Positions 25,260 to 35,448 of a DNA stretch of 64,000 nucleotides are shown piece after piece. Both the position numbers and the translations under genes were made by a program. Source of the stretch: Pseudomonas laurylsulfatiphila. Lineage in GTDB: Bacteria; Pseudomonadota; Gammaproteobacteria; Pseudomonadales; Pseudomonadaceae. The stretch is from the NCBI RefSeq assembly GCF_002934665.1, contig NZ_NIRS01000008.1, positions 1 to 64,000 of the forward strand, in the 5' to 3' direction. Below the pieces are notes generated by a model. The model ran no database searches. It saw only the letters and a program-made list of their open reading frames with translations, and was not told the DNA's origin. Positions within the stretch are counted from its first letter, which is position 1, and the number at the start of each line of letters is the position of its first letter.

Positions 25260-27905
25260 ATGCAAGACCTCGATCCCGTCGAAACCCAGGAATGGCTGGA
25301 CGCCCTGGAATCGGTTCTCGACAAAGAAGGCGAAGACCGTGCTCACTATCTGATGACCCGTATGGGTGAACTGGCGACCCGCAGCGGTTCGCAGTTGCCT
25401 TACGCCATCACCACGCCTTACCGCAACACGATCCCCGTTACCCACGAAGCACGCATGCCTGGCGACCTGTTCATGGAACGCCGCATTCGCTCGCTGGTAC
25501 GCTGGAACGCGATGGCCATGGTGATGCGTACGAACCTGAAGGATTCTGACCTCGGCGGTCACATCTCCAGCTTCGCTTCCAGTGCGACCCTTTATGACAT
25601 CGGCTTCAACTACTTCTTCCAGGCCCCGACCGACGAACACGGCGGCGACCTGATCTACTTCCAGGGCCACACCTCGCCAGGCGTGTACGCCCGCGCATTC
25701 ATGGAAGGCCGCATCACCGAAGACCAGATGAACAACTTCCGCCAGGAAGTCGACGGTCAGGGCCTGTCGTCCTACCCGCACCCTTGGCTGATGCCTGACT
25801 TCTGGCAGTTCCCGACCGTATCCATGGGTCTGGGCCCGATCCAGGCGATCTACCAGGCACGCTTCATGAAGTACCTGGAACACCGCGGCTTCATCCAGCC
25901 AGGCAAACAGAAAGTCTGGTGCTTCCTGGGCGACGGCGAGTGCGACGAGCCGGAATCCCTGGGCGCGATCTCCCTGGCCGGCCGCGAGAAGCTGGACAAC
26001 CTGATCTTCGTCATCAACTGCAACCTGCAGCGCCTCGACGGCCCGGTTCGCGGCAACGGCAAGATCATCCAGGAACTCGAAGGCGTGTTCCGCGGTGCTC
26101 AGTGGAACGTGACCAAAGTCATCTGGGGCCGTTTCTGGGACCCACTGCTGGCCAAGGACGTCGACGGCATCCTGCAACGCCGCATGGACGAAGTCATCGA
26201 CGGCGAGTACCAGAACTACAAAGCCAAAGACGGCGCGTTCGTGCGTGAACACTTCTTCAACTCGCCGGAACTCAAGGCGATGGTTGAAGACCTGTCCGAC
26301 GACGAGATCTGGAAACTCAACCGTGGCGGCCACGACCCGTACAAGGTCTACGCGGCGTACCACGAAGCGGTCAACCACAAGGAACAACCGACCGTCATCC
26401 TGGCCAAGACCATCAAGGGTTATGGCACCGGTGCCGGCGAAGCGAAAAACACCGCGCACAACACCAAGAAAGTCGACGTCGACAGCCTGAAGTTGTTCCG
26501 TGATCGTTTCGACATCCCGGTCAAGGACGAAGAGCTGGAAAACCTGCCGTTCTTCAAGCCGGAGCCGAACAGCGCCGAAGCCCGTTACCTGGCAGATCGC
26601 CGCAACGCACTGGGCGGTTTCGTACCACAGCGTCGTGCTCACAGCTTCAACATCCCGACTCCGCCACTGGACACCCTCAAGGCGATCCTGGACGGCTCGG
26701 GCGACCGTGAAATCTCCACCACCATGGCCTTCGTGCGGATCCTCGCGCAACTGGTCAAGGACAAGGAAATCGGCCCGCGCATCGTGCCGATCATCCCGGA
26801 CGAAGCCCGTACCTTCGGTATGGAAGGCATGTTCCGTCAGTTGGGCATCTACTCCTCCGTCGGCCAGCTCTACGAGCCAGTCGATAAAGACCAGGTGATG
26901 TTCTACAAGGAAGACCAGAAGGGCCAGATCCTCGAAGAAGGCATCAACGAAGCGGGCGCCATGAGCTCCTTCATCGCTGCCGGTACTTCGTACTCCAGCC
27001 ACAACCAGCCGATGCTGCCGTTCTACATCTTCTACTCGATGTTCGGCTTCCAGCGTATCGGCGACCTGGCCTGGGCCGCTGGCGACAGCCGCACCCGTGG
27101 CTTCCTGATCGGCGGCACCGCCGGCCGTACCACCCTGAACGGTGAAGGCCTGCAACACGAAGACGGTCACAGCCACCTGCTGGCTGCCACCATCCCGAAC
27201 TGCCGCACCTACGATCCAACCTACGGCTACGAGCTGGCGGTGATCATTCAGGACGGCATGAAGAAGATGACCGAAGAGCAACAGGACGTCTTCTACTACA
27301 TCACCGTGATGAACGAGTCGTACCAGCAGCCAGCCATGCCGGCCGGTGCCGAAGAAGGCATCAAGAAAGGCATGTACCTGCTCGAGGAAGACAACCGCGA
27401 AGCGGCGCACCACGTTCAGCTGATGGGCTCCGGCACCATCCTGCGTGAAGTCCGTGAAGCCGCGAAGATCCTGCGCGAAGAGTTCAACGTCGGCGCCGAC
27501 GTGTGGAGCGTTACCAGCTTCAACGAACTGCGTCGCGACGGCCTGGCCGTTGAGCGCAGCAACCGTCTGCACCCTGGCCAGAAGCCTAAGCTGAGCTACG
27601 TCGAAGAGTGCCTGAACGGCCGTAAGGGTCCGGTCATCGCCTCGACCGACTACATGAAACTGTTCGCCGAGCAGATCCGTCAGTGGGTACCGTCCAAGGA
27701 ATTCAAAGTCCTGGGCACCGACGGTTTCGGCCGCAGCGACAGCCGCAAGAAACTGCGTCATTTCTTCGAAGTCGACCGTCATTTCGTGGTGTTGGCAGCC
27801 CTGGAAGCACTGGCTGACCGTGGTGACATCGAACCTAAGGTTGTGGCCGAAGCCATCGCCAAGTTCGGTATCAACCCGGAAAAACGCAACCCACTGGACT
27901 GCTGA
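25260..27905 (+). CDS. aceE: Pyruvate dehydrogenase E1 component AceE
   Basis: Thiamine diphosphate enzyme that decarboxylates pyruvate and transfers acetyl to the lipoyl domains of AceF. It has 881 aa, the normal length of homodimeric E1. The thiamine diphosphate motif is seen as GDGECDEPES...NCNLQ around residue 225-260. The start at 25260 is supported by GGAG eight bases upstream. It is followed by aceF after 11 bases. Codon use is strongly biased toward preferred codons, fitting high expression. A long stop-free antisense frame is a by-product of that bias. Confidence 0.97.
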   Translation: MQDLDPVETQEWLDALESVLDKEGEDRAHYLMTRMGELATRSGSQLPYAITTPYRNTIPVTHEARMPGDLFMERRIRSLVRWNAMAMVMRTNLKDSDLGGHISSFASSATLYDIGFNYFFQAPTDEHGGDLIYFQGHTSPGVYARAFMEGRITEDQMNNFRQEVDGQGLSSYPHPWLMPDFWQFPTVSMGLGPIQAIYQARFMKYLEHRGFIQPGKQKVWCFLGDGECDEPESLGAISLAGREKLDNLIFVINCNLQRLDGPVRGNGKIIQELEGVFRGAQWNVTKVIWGRFWDPLLAKDVDGILQRRMDEVIDGEYQNYKAKDGAFVREHFFNSPELKAMVEDLSDDEIWKLNRGGHDPYKVYAAYHEAVNHKEQPTVILAKTIKGYGTGAGEAKNTAHNTKKVDVDSLKLFRDRFDIPVKDEELENLPFFKPEPNSAEARYLADRRNALGGFVPQRRAHSFNIPTPPLDTLKAILDGSGDREISTTMAFVRILAQLVKDKEIGPRIVPIIPDEARTFGMEGMFRQLGIYSSVGQLYEPVDKDQVMFYKEDQKGQILEEGINEAGAMSSFIAAGTSYSSHNQPMLPFYIFYSMFGFQRIGDLAWAAGDSRTRGFLIGGTAGRTTLNGEGLQHEDGHSHLLAATIPNCRTYDPTYGYELAVIIQDGMKKMTEEQQDVFYYITVMNESYQQPAMPAGAEEGIKKGMYLLEEDNREAAHHVQLMGSGTILREVREAAKILREEFNVGADVWSVTSFNELRRDGLAVERSNRLHPGQKPKLSYVEECLNGRKGPVIASTDYMKLFAEQIRQWVPSKEFKVLGTDGFGRSDSRKKLRHFFEVDRHFVVLAALEALADRGDIEPKVVAEAIAKFGINPEKRNPLDC

Positions 27906-27916
27906 GGAGAGATTCT

Positions 27917-29872
27917 GTGAGCGAACTCATTCGCGTACCTGACATCGGCAGCGGTGAAGGTGAAGTAATTGAACTGTTTGTGAAGGTCGGCGACCGTATC
28001 GAAGCCGACCAGAGCATCCTGACACTTGAGTCGGACAAGGCGAGCATGGAAGTGCCCGCGCCGAAGGCCGGTATCATCAAGAGCCTGAAAGTGAAGCTGG
28101 GCGATCGCCTGAAAGAAGGCGACGAACTGCTGGAACTGGAAGTCGAAGGTGCCGCTGCGCCAGCCCCTGCGGCTGCCGCTGCGCCGGCGGCCAAGGCTGA
28201 AGCCAAGCCGGCTGCTGCTCCTGCAGCTGCCGCTCCCGCTGCTGCACCGGCTGCCGCCAGCGTTCAGCAAGTGCACGTGCCGGACATCGGTTCGTCGGGC
28301 AAGGCCCAGATCATCGAGATCCAGGTCAAGGTCGGCGACACCGTCACGGCTGATCAGTCGCTGATCACCCTGGAGTCCGACAAGGCAAGCATGGAAATCC
28401 CGTCGCCTGCCGCTGGCGTGGTCAAGGCCATCAGCGTCAAGCTCAACGACGAAGTCGGCACCGGCGACCTGATCCTGGATCTGGAAGTGGCAGGTGCTGC
28501 GGCACCGGCTGCCGCCCCGGCCCAGGCTGCCGCTCCAGCTGCTGCCACTGCGCCTGCACCTGCAGCAGCTCCGGCTGCACCGGTTGCCGACAGCGTCCAG
28601 GACATCCACGTTCCGGACATCGGTTCGGCGGGCAAGGCCAAGATCATCGAAGTACTGGTCAAGGCCGGCGACACCGTTGTGGCCGACCAGTCGCTGATCA
28701 CCCTGGAATCCGACAAGGCCAGCATGGAAATTCCATCGCCAGCCGCTGGCGTGGTGGAAAGCGTTTCCATCAAGCTCGATGACGAAGTCGGTACCGGCGA
28801 CCTGATCCTGAAACTGAAAGTCAAAGGCGCTGCCCCGGCTGCTGCACCGGCACCTGCCGCTGCTGCCCCGAGCGCTCCTGCTTCGGCTCCAGCCGCTGCT
28901 GCACCTGCCGCCGCACCTGCTGCCCCGGTTGCCGCTCCAGCCAAGCCTGGCGCGAAAGTTCACGCCGGCCCTGCCGTGCGTCAACTGGCTCGCGAATTCG
29001 GCGTCGAGCTGAGCGCCGTTGGCGCCAGCGGTCCGCACGGTCGCATCCTGAAAGAAGACGTGCAGGTTTACGTCAAGGCCATGATGCAGAAGGCCAAGGA
29101 AGCGCCGGCCGCTGCTGCCGGCGCAACCGGTGGCGCGGGCATCCCGCCGATTCCGGTCGTGGACTTCAGCCGCTTCGGTGAAATCGAAGAAGTGCCGATG
29201 ACCCGCCTGATGCAGGTCGGCGCTGCCAACCTGCACCGCAGCTGGCTGAACGTACCGCACGTGACGCAATTCGATTCGGCGGATATCACCGAACTCGAAG
29301 CGTTCCGTGTTGCCCAGAAAGCCGTTGCGGAGAAGGCCGGCGTCAAGCTGACCGTCCTGCCGTTGCTGCTCAAGTCCTGCGCACACCTGCTCAAGGAACT
29401 GCCGGACTTCAACAGCTCGCTGGCGCCAAGCGGCAAAGCGATCATCCGCAAGAAATACGTGAACATCGGCTTCGCCGTCGACACCCCGGATGGCCTGCTG
29501 GTACCGGTCATCAAGAACGTCGACCAGAAGAGCCTGCTGCAACTGGCTGCCGAAGCCGCTTCCCTGGCTGAAAAAGCCCGGACCAAGAAGCTTTCGTCGG
29601 ACGAGATGCAAGGCGCCTGCTTCACCATTTCCAGCCTCGGCCACATTGGCGGCACCGGCTTCACGCCGATCGTCAACGCGCCGGAAGTGGCGATCCTCGG
29701 TGTTTCCAAGGCCACCATCCAGCCAGTCTGGGACGGCAAAGCCTTCCAGCCGAAACTGATGTTGCCACTGTCGCTGTCCTACGATCACCGCGTGATCAAC
29801 GGCGCCGCTGCTGCACGCTTCACCAAGCGTCTGAGCGACCTGCTGGGCGACATCCGCACCATGCTCCTGTAA
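27917..29872 (+). CDS. aceF: Dihydrolipoyl acetyltransferase (E2) AceF
   Basis: Core of the pyruvate dehydrogenase complex, passing the acetyl group to CoA. It has 651 aa. Three lipoyl domains carry DKAS motifs with lipoylated Lys41, Lys156 and Lys267. They are separated by flexible Ala/Pro linkers, then a peripheral-subunit-binding domain (about 350-390) and the catalytic domain (about 410-651) ending in YDHRVINGA with His624. Translation starts at GTG 27917 with GGAGAG upstream, as in many aceF genes. Two hairpins follow the stop, the second with a strong T run. Confidence 0.97.
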   Translation: MSELIRVPDIGSGEGEVIELFVKVGDRIEADQSILTLESDKASMEVPAPKAGIIKSLKVKLGDRLKEGDELLELEVEGAAAPAPAAAAAPAAKAEAKPAAAPAAAAPAAAPAAASVQQVHVPDIGSSGKAQIIEIQVKVGDTVTADQSLITLESDKASMEIPSPAAGVVKAISVKLNDEVGTGDLILDLEVAGAAAPAAAPAQAAAPAAATAPAPAAAPAAPVADSVQDIHVPDIGSAGKAKIIEVLVKAGDTVVADQSLITLESDKASMEIPSPAAGVVESVSIKLDDEVGTGDLILKLKVKGAAPAAAPAPAAAAPSAPASAPAAAAPAAAPAAPVAAPAKPGAKVHAGPAVRQLAREFGVELSAVGASGPHGRILKEDVQVYVKAMMQKAKEAPAAAAGATGGAGIPPIPVVDFSRFGEIEEVPMTRLMQVGAANLHRSWLNVPHVTQFDSADITELEAFRVAQKAVAEKAGVKLTVLPLLLKSCAHLLKELPDFNSSLAPSGKAIIRKKYVNIGFAVDTPDGLLVPVIKNVDQKSLLQLAAEAASLAEKARTKKLSSDEMQGACFTISSLGHIGGTGFTPIVNAPEVAILGVSKATIQPVWDGKAFQPKLMLPLSLSYDHRVINGAAAARFTKRLSDLLGDIRTMLL

Positions 29873-29877
29873 TACCA

Positions 29878-29905
29878 ACCGGCCCTCCTTCACCGGAGGG
29901 CCGGT
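29878..29905 (+). terminator. Hairpin after aceF
   Basis: A perfect 11-bp stem (ACCGGCCCTCC / GGAGGGCCGGT) with a 6-base loop begins five bases after the stop codon. The downstream T content is low, so it may stabilise the mRNA end rather than terminate. Confidence 0.6.
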
Positions 29906-29943
29906 CGCGTTCCACGTTTCCGAGCGCCACGCTCGTACCTCAA

Positions 29944-29971
29944 CCCCGCCAATTTGGCGGGGCTTTTTTTT
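29944..29971 (+). terminator. Rho-independent terminator of aceEF
   Basis: A CCCCGCC/GGCGGGG stem with a 5-base loop is followed by CTTTTTTT. This is a textbook intrinsic terminator about 70 bases past aceF. Confidence 0.85.
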
Positions 29972-30006
29972 GAGCATCCACTGGTTCGAGCGTGGGCACG
30001 CCCCCT

Positions 30007-30106
30007 TGTAGGAGCCAGCCTGCTGGCGATGGTCGGTAACGATAACGCGCATGAACTGGATAATCGCGGCGCACTTAAGTCCATCGCCAGCAAGCTGACT
30101 CCTACA
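30007..30106. repeat. Inverted REP-like pair
   Basis: Copies at 30007-30030 and 30083-30106 are of the TGTAGGAGCCAGC subtype, in opposite orientation. Apart from the two hairpins and this pair, the 424-base gap after aceF holds no gene I can support. Confidence 0.85.
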
Positions 30107-30217
30107 GTTTCCCGGGATTGCGTGAAGTACCTTTTTTGCCTGAAGTTCTTGTTTAAACACCCTCCTACATTTGTGGCTGATATCACCCACAACTTTAATC
30201 CATTTCTGCCAGGTATT

Positions 30218-30250
30218 TATTCAGGCCAAATAATTAGTCTTGGCTGAATA
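30218..30250. promoter_or_regulatory. Imperfect inverted repeat before the PhoD-like gene
   Basis: TATTCAGGCCAA and TTGGCTGAATA face each other around an AT-rich centre about 50 bases before the likely start. It may be an operator, or chance. Confidence 0.3.
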
Positions 30251-30296
30251 CCTCATTGCATCCGAAACAACCAACTTCCGGATTAACTGGCAGCGA

Positions 30297-31704
30297 ATGG
30301 ACTCAAACATGATAAAACCAACTGTCGGCCCGATTATTGGCCACACAACAACTAATCACGCGCGTATTTTTGTACGCGGCGAAGCACAAAACAGTGCACC
30401 CGTATTTGCCGGCATTCGTTATCGGCAGTCCGGGCATGAACAATGGCTTAACAGTGTCTTTGCAAGGCTGACACACCTGCAGGACATGTCCGATGTCATT
30501 GCTCTCAATAACCTGGCAGCCGATACCGAGTACGAATACCAGGCCGGCTGGTTCAGCACCCAGAGTACCGAGCACACCGCGGAGTCACTGCAGGAACTGC
30601 CGCTGCAATGGCCACAAGAGCTCTATCGCTTGCGCACCCGGTCCGGCGCGGCCGGTACGCCACGAGCCTATTTCGTCGGCTCATGCCGTTACCTGCGAAT
30701 GACCGCCGGCATCCCGTCGGCACCCCAACAGGGTGACCGGATATTTGCCTCGATGACTCAATTGGCAAAGCAAGCCGACCCACCGGTCAGCGCAGTGCTG
30801 ATGACTGGCGACCAGATCTATGCCGACGACTTGAATTTTTTTGCGCCTGACCGCGAGTATCAGCAAATACTCGCAAAATATCGTGCGGCTTTCTCCCAGC
30901 CGCATATTTCCAGGTTAATGGCCAACGTATCGACTTACATGATCCTCGACGATCATGAAATTAAAGACAACTGGCCGAACAAGAAAAGTTCGGCCGATGA
31001 GGCGTTATACAAAAACGCCATCACTGCATATGAGTTATATCAAGCCAGCCATAGCCCGGCATTTGAATTACTTGACGATGGCCAGATCAGCCGGATTCCG
31101 AATCACTACTGGTATCAGTTCGCCGATGGCGATATCGAATGGTTCGTCACCGATAGTCGCACCCGGCGCAACTTGTCCGCCGATGATCGACGCATGCTTG
31201 ATGCTGAACAGGAACATGCCTTGTGCCAATGGCTGATCCATAGCCCCCGCCCGGGTCAAGCTGGTGGTTACCAGCGTGATGTTCTTTCCCGACGCCAAAC
31301 AGGACGGGAATGACGCCTGGGCCGGCTTTCCCGGGCAACGGCTGCGGTTGCTGGAGACCATTCGTTCGCACCGATTGAAGAATGTCATTTTCGTTTCCGG
31401 TGACGTCCACGCCTCCCTGACCAGTCGGCTGACACACAGCGAAGACCCTGACTTCGAAGTCCACACCATCGTGTCGTCGCCTTTGTGCAACACCAAACTG
31501 CTGCCCTATGCCAGTCAATCCAGCTTTATCCTCGACCGGCCGCTGGTATGGAACGCTGCTGGCGAATATCGGCAGGAATTGACCGCTAACGTCATCAGCC
31601 AGGATAACTTCGCGCACCTGGTCATCAATGCAGAACGCATTCAGGTGAATTACCACGATCGCGATGGCAAGTTGCTGCAATCGACAGGCATTAGTTTGCG
31701 CTGA
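30297..31704 (+). pseudogene. PhoD-like metallophosphoesterase, broken by a frameshift
   Basis: Two frames together encode one alkaline phosphatase D family protein of about 468 aa. The first part contains the metal-site motifs GSCRY, TGDQIYAD and LDDHEIKDNW. It runs out of frame at a CCCCC run (31244-31248), and the remainder continues in another frame as VTSVMFFPDAKQDGND...VSGDVHASL. Removing one C restores an unbroken reading, SPARVKLVVTSV. So the gene is one base from intact: either a recent mutation, a slippage-prone site or a sequencing error. The start is uncertain: ATG 30297 or 30309, with no strong ribosome site. The REP pair and terminator upstream suggest an independent unit. Confidence 0.8.
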
Positions 31705-31718
31705 TGGTAAAAAATCAC

Positions 31719-31745
31719 AGCCTTCGAGACGCCCCCCTCAAGGCT
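31719..31745 (+). terminator. Weak hairpin after the PhoD-like gene
   Basis: AGCCTT-C-GAG and CTCAAGGCT form a bulged stem 14 bases after the stop, but there is no T tract. The rest of the 230-base gap before dipA shows no gene. Confidence 0.3.
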
Positions 31746-31934
31746 GCGATCTGATCAATAGCAATACTTTTTCCCGAAACTGCAGAAATCTTCGCGCCTG
31801 CCGACATATTCTTATAGCACTTGGCCTTCATCTCTCTTGTCAGTCGGTGTCGCAATGATGCAACCTTGCCGCAGGCAACAGTAAAGAGGGCGTGAGCCCA
31901 GCGCGTTCAGCATATTCGAAGCGAGTTTCCCTCC

Positions 31935-34628
31935 ATGAAAAGCCAACCCGATGCCGCCAGCCGTATGGTGGCCGAGGTAGTGACGCAGTTGCCTGTGCCC
32001 TCGCGGCTCGGCATGCTGCGTTTCGAACGGCTTAATGAACCCAGCTGGGCGCTATTGTTTCTCGATCCCAATTGCGAACGCCAGTTCGGCTTGCCCGCCG
32101 TGGAGCTGTGCGCACTGGTGGGTTCGCCCTACGCCAGCCTGATGGAGCCGGAAGCGCGCTATCAACTTCATGATGCGGTCCAGCAACAGCTGACTCAAAG
32201 CACGCATTACCTGATCCGCTACACCCTGCACACTGCCTCCGGCTCCCTGAATCTGCTGGAACTGGGCGAAGCCTACAAACAACACAATCGCCACCTGTTG
32301 CGCGGCTACCTGTTGGTCATTGACGGCCTGTTCGAGGATGACCCGCTGCAACCGGCCCTGGATCTGGAAACCCAGAACTCGCGCCTGCAAATCGCCCTGG
32401 AGCTCAATCAGCGCGCCCAGCAGGAGCAACTGCTGCATCTGGACCGGGTGCGGGCCCAGCAGGACCTGATCCTGCTGCTTACCCGTCAGCGCTACAGCAG
32501 CAACAACTCCTTGCGTGAAGCCGCCGAGCTGATCACCCGCAGCGCCTGCGATATTTACCAAATCGACTGCGCCAGCCTGTGGAGCCTCGAAGGCTCGATG
32601 CTGGTGCCGATATCGGCCTATCACCGCACGAATAAGGAATACCTGCTGCCGCAGCCGATCGACGCCAGCGTGTTCCCCGATTACCTCGACGCCCTGCACA
32701 CAGGTCGCGCCATCGACGCTCATAACGCCATGCGCGACCCGCGCACCCGGGAGATGGCCGAAAGCCTGCGCCCGCGCGACGTCAACGCAATGCTCGACGC
32801 CAGTATCCGAGTCGATGGCCAGGTGGTGGGCGTTTTGTGCCTGGAGCAAATCGGTGCGACCCGTGCCTGGCAATCGGATGAAATCGCCTTCGCCGGCGAA
32901 CTGGCCGACCAGTTTGCCCAGGTCATCAGCAACCACAACCGACGCACCGCTACCAGCGCCCTGCACCTGTTCCAGCGTGCGGTCGAACAAAGTGCCAACG
33001 CCTTTCTGCTGGTCAACTGCGACGGCGTGGTGGAGTACGTCAACCCGAGCTTCACCGCCATCACCCAGTACTCCACCGAAGAAGTGCACGGTCAGCGCCT
33101 GTCGGAACTGCCCGCCCTGGAGAACCTCAGCGAACTGCTGTTCGACGCGCCTTCGGCACTGGCCAAGAGCAACAGTTGGCAGGGCGAATTCAAGAGCCGC
33201 CGGAAAAACCTCGAACCCTACTGGGGCCAGTTGTCGATCTCCAAGGTTTATGGCGACAACCGCGAGTTGACCCACTACATCGGCATCTACGAAGACATCA
33301 CCCAGACCAAGCTCGCTCAGCAGCGCATCGAGCGCCTGGCCTACACCGACAACCTGACCAATCTCGGCAACCGCCCGGCGTTCATCCGCAACCTCGATGA
33401 ACGCTTCGCCCGCGACAGCGACGCGCCGATCAGCCTGTTGCTGGTGGACATCGACAACTTCAAGCGGATCAACGACAGCCTCGGCCACCAGACTGGCGAC
33501 AAATTGCTGATCAGCCTGGCCCGACGCCTGCGCAACAGCCTGATCCCGAGCGGCAGCCTGGCGCGATTCGCCAGTAACGAATTCGCCGTGTTGCTGGACA
33601 ACAGCGACCTTACGGTGGGTCAGCAGGTGGCCAATCAGTTGCTGGCTACCCTCGACAAACCGATGTTCGTCGACAACCAGTTGATCAGCGTCACCGGCTC
33701 CGTGGGCCTGGCCTGCGCGCCGCTGCACGGGCGCGACCCGCAAACCCTGATGCGCAACGCCGGGCTGGCGCTGCACAAGGCCAAGGCCAACGGCAAACAT
33801 CAGGTGCAGGTGTTCACCGAAGCGCTGAACGCCGAGGCCAGCTACAAGCTGTTCGTCGAAAACAACCTGCGCCGCGCCCTGACCCAGAACGAACTCGACG
33901 TGTTCTACCAGCCCAAGCTGTGCCTGCGCAGCGGTCGCTTGCTGGGCATGGAAGCATTGCTGCGCTGGGATCATCCGGAAAAGGGCATGATCCGCCCGGA
34001 TCAGTTCATCAGCGTCGCCGAAGAAACCGGGCTGATCATTCCGATCGGTAAATGGATCGCGCGCCAGGCCTGCCGCATGAGCAAAGCGCTGACCGCCGCC
34101 GGCCTGGGCAACCTGCAAGTGGCGATCAACCTGTCGCCCAAGCAATTCTCCGACCCGGACCTGGTGGCCTCCATCGCCACCATCCTCAAGGAAGAAGCCC
34201 TGCCCGCGCATTTGCTGGAGCTGGAGCTGACCGAAGGCCTGCTGCTGGAGGCCACCGAAGACACCCACTTGCAACTCGACCAACTCAAGCGCCTGGGCCT
34301 GACCCTGGCCATGGACGACTTCGGCACCGGTTACTCGTCGCTCAGTTACTTGAAAAAATTCCCCATCGACATCATCAAGATCGATCGAAGCTTCATCCAC
34401 GAAATCCCGGACAACCAGGACGACATGGAAATCACCTCCGCGGTGATCGCCATGGCCCATAACCTGAAGCTCAAGGTCGTGGCTGAAGGCATCGAAACCG
34501 CCGATCAGTTGTCGTTCCTGCGCCGTCACCGCTGCGACGTCGGCCAGGGCTACCTGTTCGACCGTCCGATCCCGGGCAATGAGCTGATCGAGAAGCTCAA
34601 ACGCTACCCGCGTGGCCCAATCGCCTGA
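31935..34628 (+). CDS. dipA: c-di-GMP phosphodiesterase DipA (PAS/GAF-GGDEF-EAL)
   Basis: An 897-aa soluble sensor enzyme. An N-terminal PAS-like region is followed by a GAF domain (about residues 190-335), a PAS domain (about 345-460), a GGDEF domain with degenerate site ASNEF (546-550) and an EAL domain whose signature EAL lies at 673-675. Further EAL residues are present: NLSPKQF, MDDFGTGYSSL, KIDRSF and VVAEGIET. It should therefore break down c-di-GMP and not make it. It matches PA5017/DipA, which promotes biofilm dispersion, and lies upstream of msrA as in P. aeruginosa. Confidence 0.92.
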   Translation: MKSQPDAASRMVAEVVTQLPVPSRLGMLRFERLNEPSWALLFLDPNCERQFGLPAVELCALVGSPYASLMEPEARYQLHDAVQQQLTQSTHYLIRYTLHTASGSLNLLELGEAYKQHNRHLLRGYLLVIDGLFEDDPLQPALDLETQNSRLQIALELNQRAQQEQLLHLDRVRAQQDLILLLTRQRYSSNNSLREAAELITRSACDIYQIDCASLWSLEGSMLVPISAYHRTNKEYLLPQPIDASVFPDYLDALHTGRAIDAHNAMRDPRTREMAESLRPRDVNAMLDASIRVDGQVVGVLCLEQIGATRAWQSDEIAFAGELADQFAQVISNHNRRTATSALHLFQRAVEQSANAFLLVNCDGVVEYVNPSFTAITQYSTEEVHGQRLSELPALENLSELLFDAPSALAKSNSWQGEFKSRRKNLEPYWGQLSISKVYGDNRELTHYIGIYEDITQTKLAQQRIERLAYTDNLTNLGNRPAFIRNLDERFARDSDAPISLLLVDIDNFKRINDSLGHQTGDKLLISLARRLRNSLIPSGSLARFASNEFAVLLDNSDLTVGQQVANQLLATLDKPMFVDNQLISVTGSVGLACAPLHGRDPQTLMRNAGLALHKAKANGKHQVQVFTEALNAEASYKLFVENNLRRALTQNELDVFYQPKLCLRSGRLLGMEALLRWDHPEKGMIRPDQFISVAEETGLIIPIGKWIARQACRMSKALTAAGLGNLQVAINLSPKQFSDPDLVASIATILKEEALPAHLLELELTEGLLLEATEDTHLQLDQLKRLGLTLAMDDFGTGYSSLSYLKKFPIDIIKIDRSFIHEIPDNQDDMEITSAVIAMAHNLKLKVVAEGIETADQLSFLRRHRCDVGQGYLFDRPIPGNELIEKLKRYPRGPIA

Positions 34629-34691
34629 CAGCGATCCAACTCTCGGGCAAACTGCTTGTCTGTCTAATTATCCTGACTGAGAGGACTGATC

Positions 34692-35339
34692 ATGGTTCTG
34701 CGCTCGGAAATTCTGGTGAACAAAAACGTGCTCCCTACTAAAGAACAAGCTCTGCCTGGCCGCGAAACCCCGATGAACCTGCCGGAAAGACATTTCGTCC
34801 ACGACGCCCCGCTACTGGGTCCGTTCGCCACCGATGTCGATTTTGCGATCTTCGGCCTCGGCTGCTTCTGGGGCGCGGAACGTCGCTTCTGGCAGCGTGA
34901 AGGCGTCGTCAGCACCGTAGTGGGTTACGCCGGCGGCTTCACGCCAAACCCTACGTACGAAGAAGTCTGCTCAGGCCTGACCGGCCATAGCGAAGTGGTG
35001 CTCGTGGTCTATGAGCCGGCAAAAGTCAGTTACGAAGAATTGCTGAAAATGTTCTGGGAGCTGCACAACCCGACCCAGGGCATGCGTCAGGGCAACGACA
35101 TCGGCACCCAATATCGCTCGGTGATCTATGCGACCAACCCGACGCAACTGGCCGCAGCCAATCGCAGCAAAGAAGTGTTCCAGGTCGAACTGACCAAGGC
35201 TGGCAAAGGCGACATCACCACCGAAATCGAAGAAGCCCCAACGGTCTACTTCGCCGAGGCTTACCACCAGCAGTACCTGGCCAAGAATCCGGAAGGCTAC
35301 TGCGGGATCGGCGGTACGGGCGTGACCTGCCCGATCTGA
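34692..35339 (+). CDS. msrA: Peptide methionine sulfoxide reductase MsrA
   Basis: Reduces S-methionine sulfoxide in proteins, an oxidative repair step. It has 215 aa. The catalytic motif GCFWGAE has Cys58, and recycling Cys residues occur in the C-terminal YCGIGGTGVTCPI. The start at 34692 has GAGAGGA upstream. It lies 63 bases after dipA on the same strand, the order seen at PA5017-PA5018, and could be partly co-transcribed. Confidence 0.96.
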   Translation: MVLRSEILVNKNVLPTKEQALPGRETPMNLPERHFVHDAPLLGPFATDVDFAIFGLGCFWGAERRFWQREGVVSTVVGYAGGFTPNPTYEEVCSGLTGHSEVVLVVYEPAKVSYEELLKMFWELHNPTQGMRQGNDIGTQYRSVIYATNPTQLAAANRSKEVFQVELTKAGKGDITTEIEEAPTVYFAEAYHQQYLAKNPEGYCGIGGTGVTCPI

Positions 35340-35355
35340 TCTGACACAAATCACT

Positions 35356-35439
35356 TGTAGGAGCTGGCTTGCCAGCGATGGCGGCAGTGGGTCCAGCATT
35401 GACCTCTAGGCCGCCATCGCCGGCAAGCCGGCTCCTACA
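35356..35439. repeat. Inverted REP-like pair
   Basis: TGTAGGAGCTGGC-type copies at 35356-35379 and 35416-35439 lie between the convergent ends of msrA and rlmJ. Confidence 0.88.
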
Positions 35440-35448
35440 GGCCGAGCA

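Noticed and set aside
25212..30190. Two very long open frames antisense to aceE and aceF (856 and 803 codons)
   Set aside because: They mirror the strong codon bias of the sense genes, lack family motifs and give low-complexity, His/Gln/Val-rich products.
32052..34529. 825-codon frame antisense to dipA
   Set aside because: The sense strand encodes a complete GAF/PAS-GGDEF-EAL protein; the antisense product has no recognisable domain.
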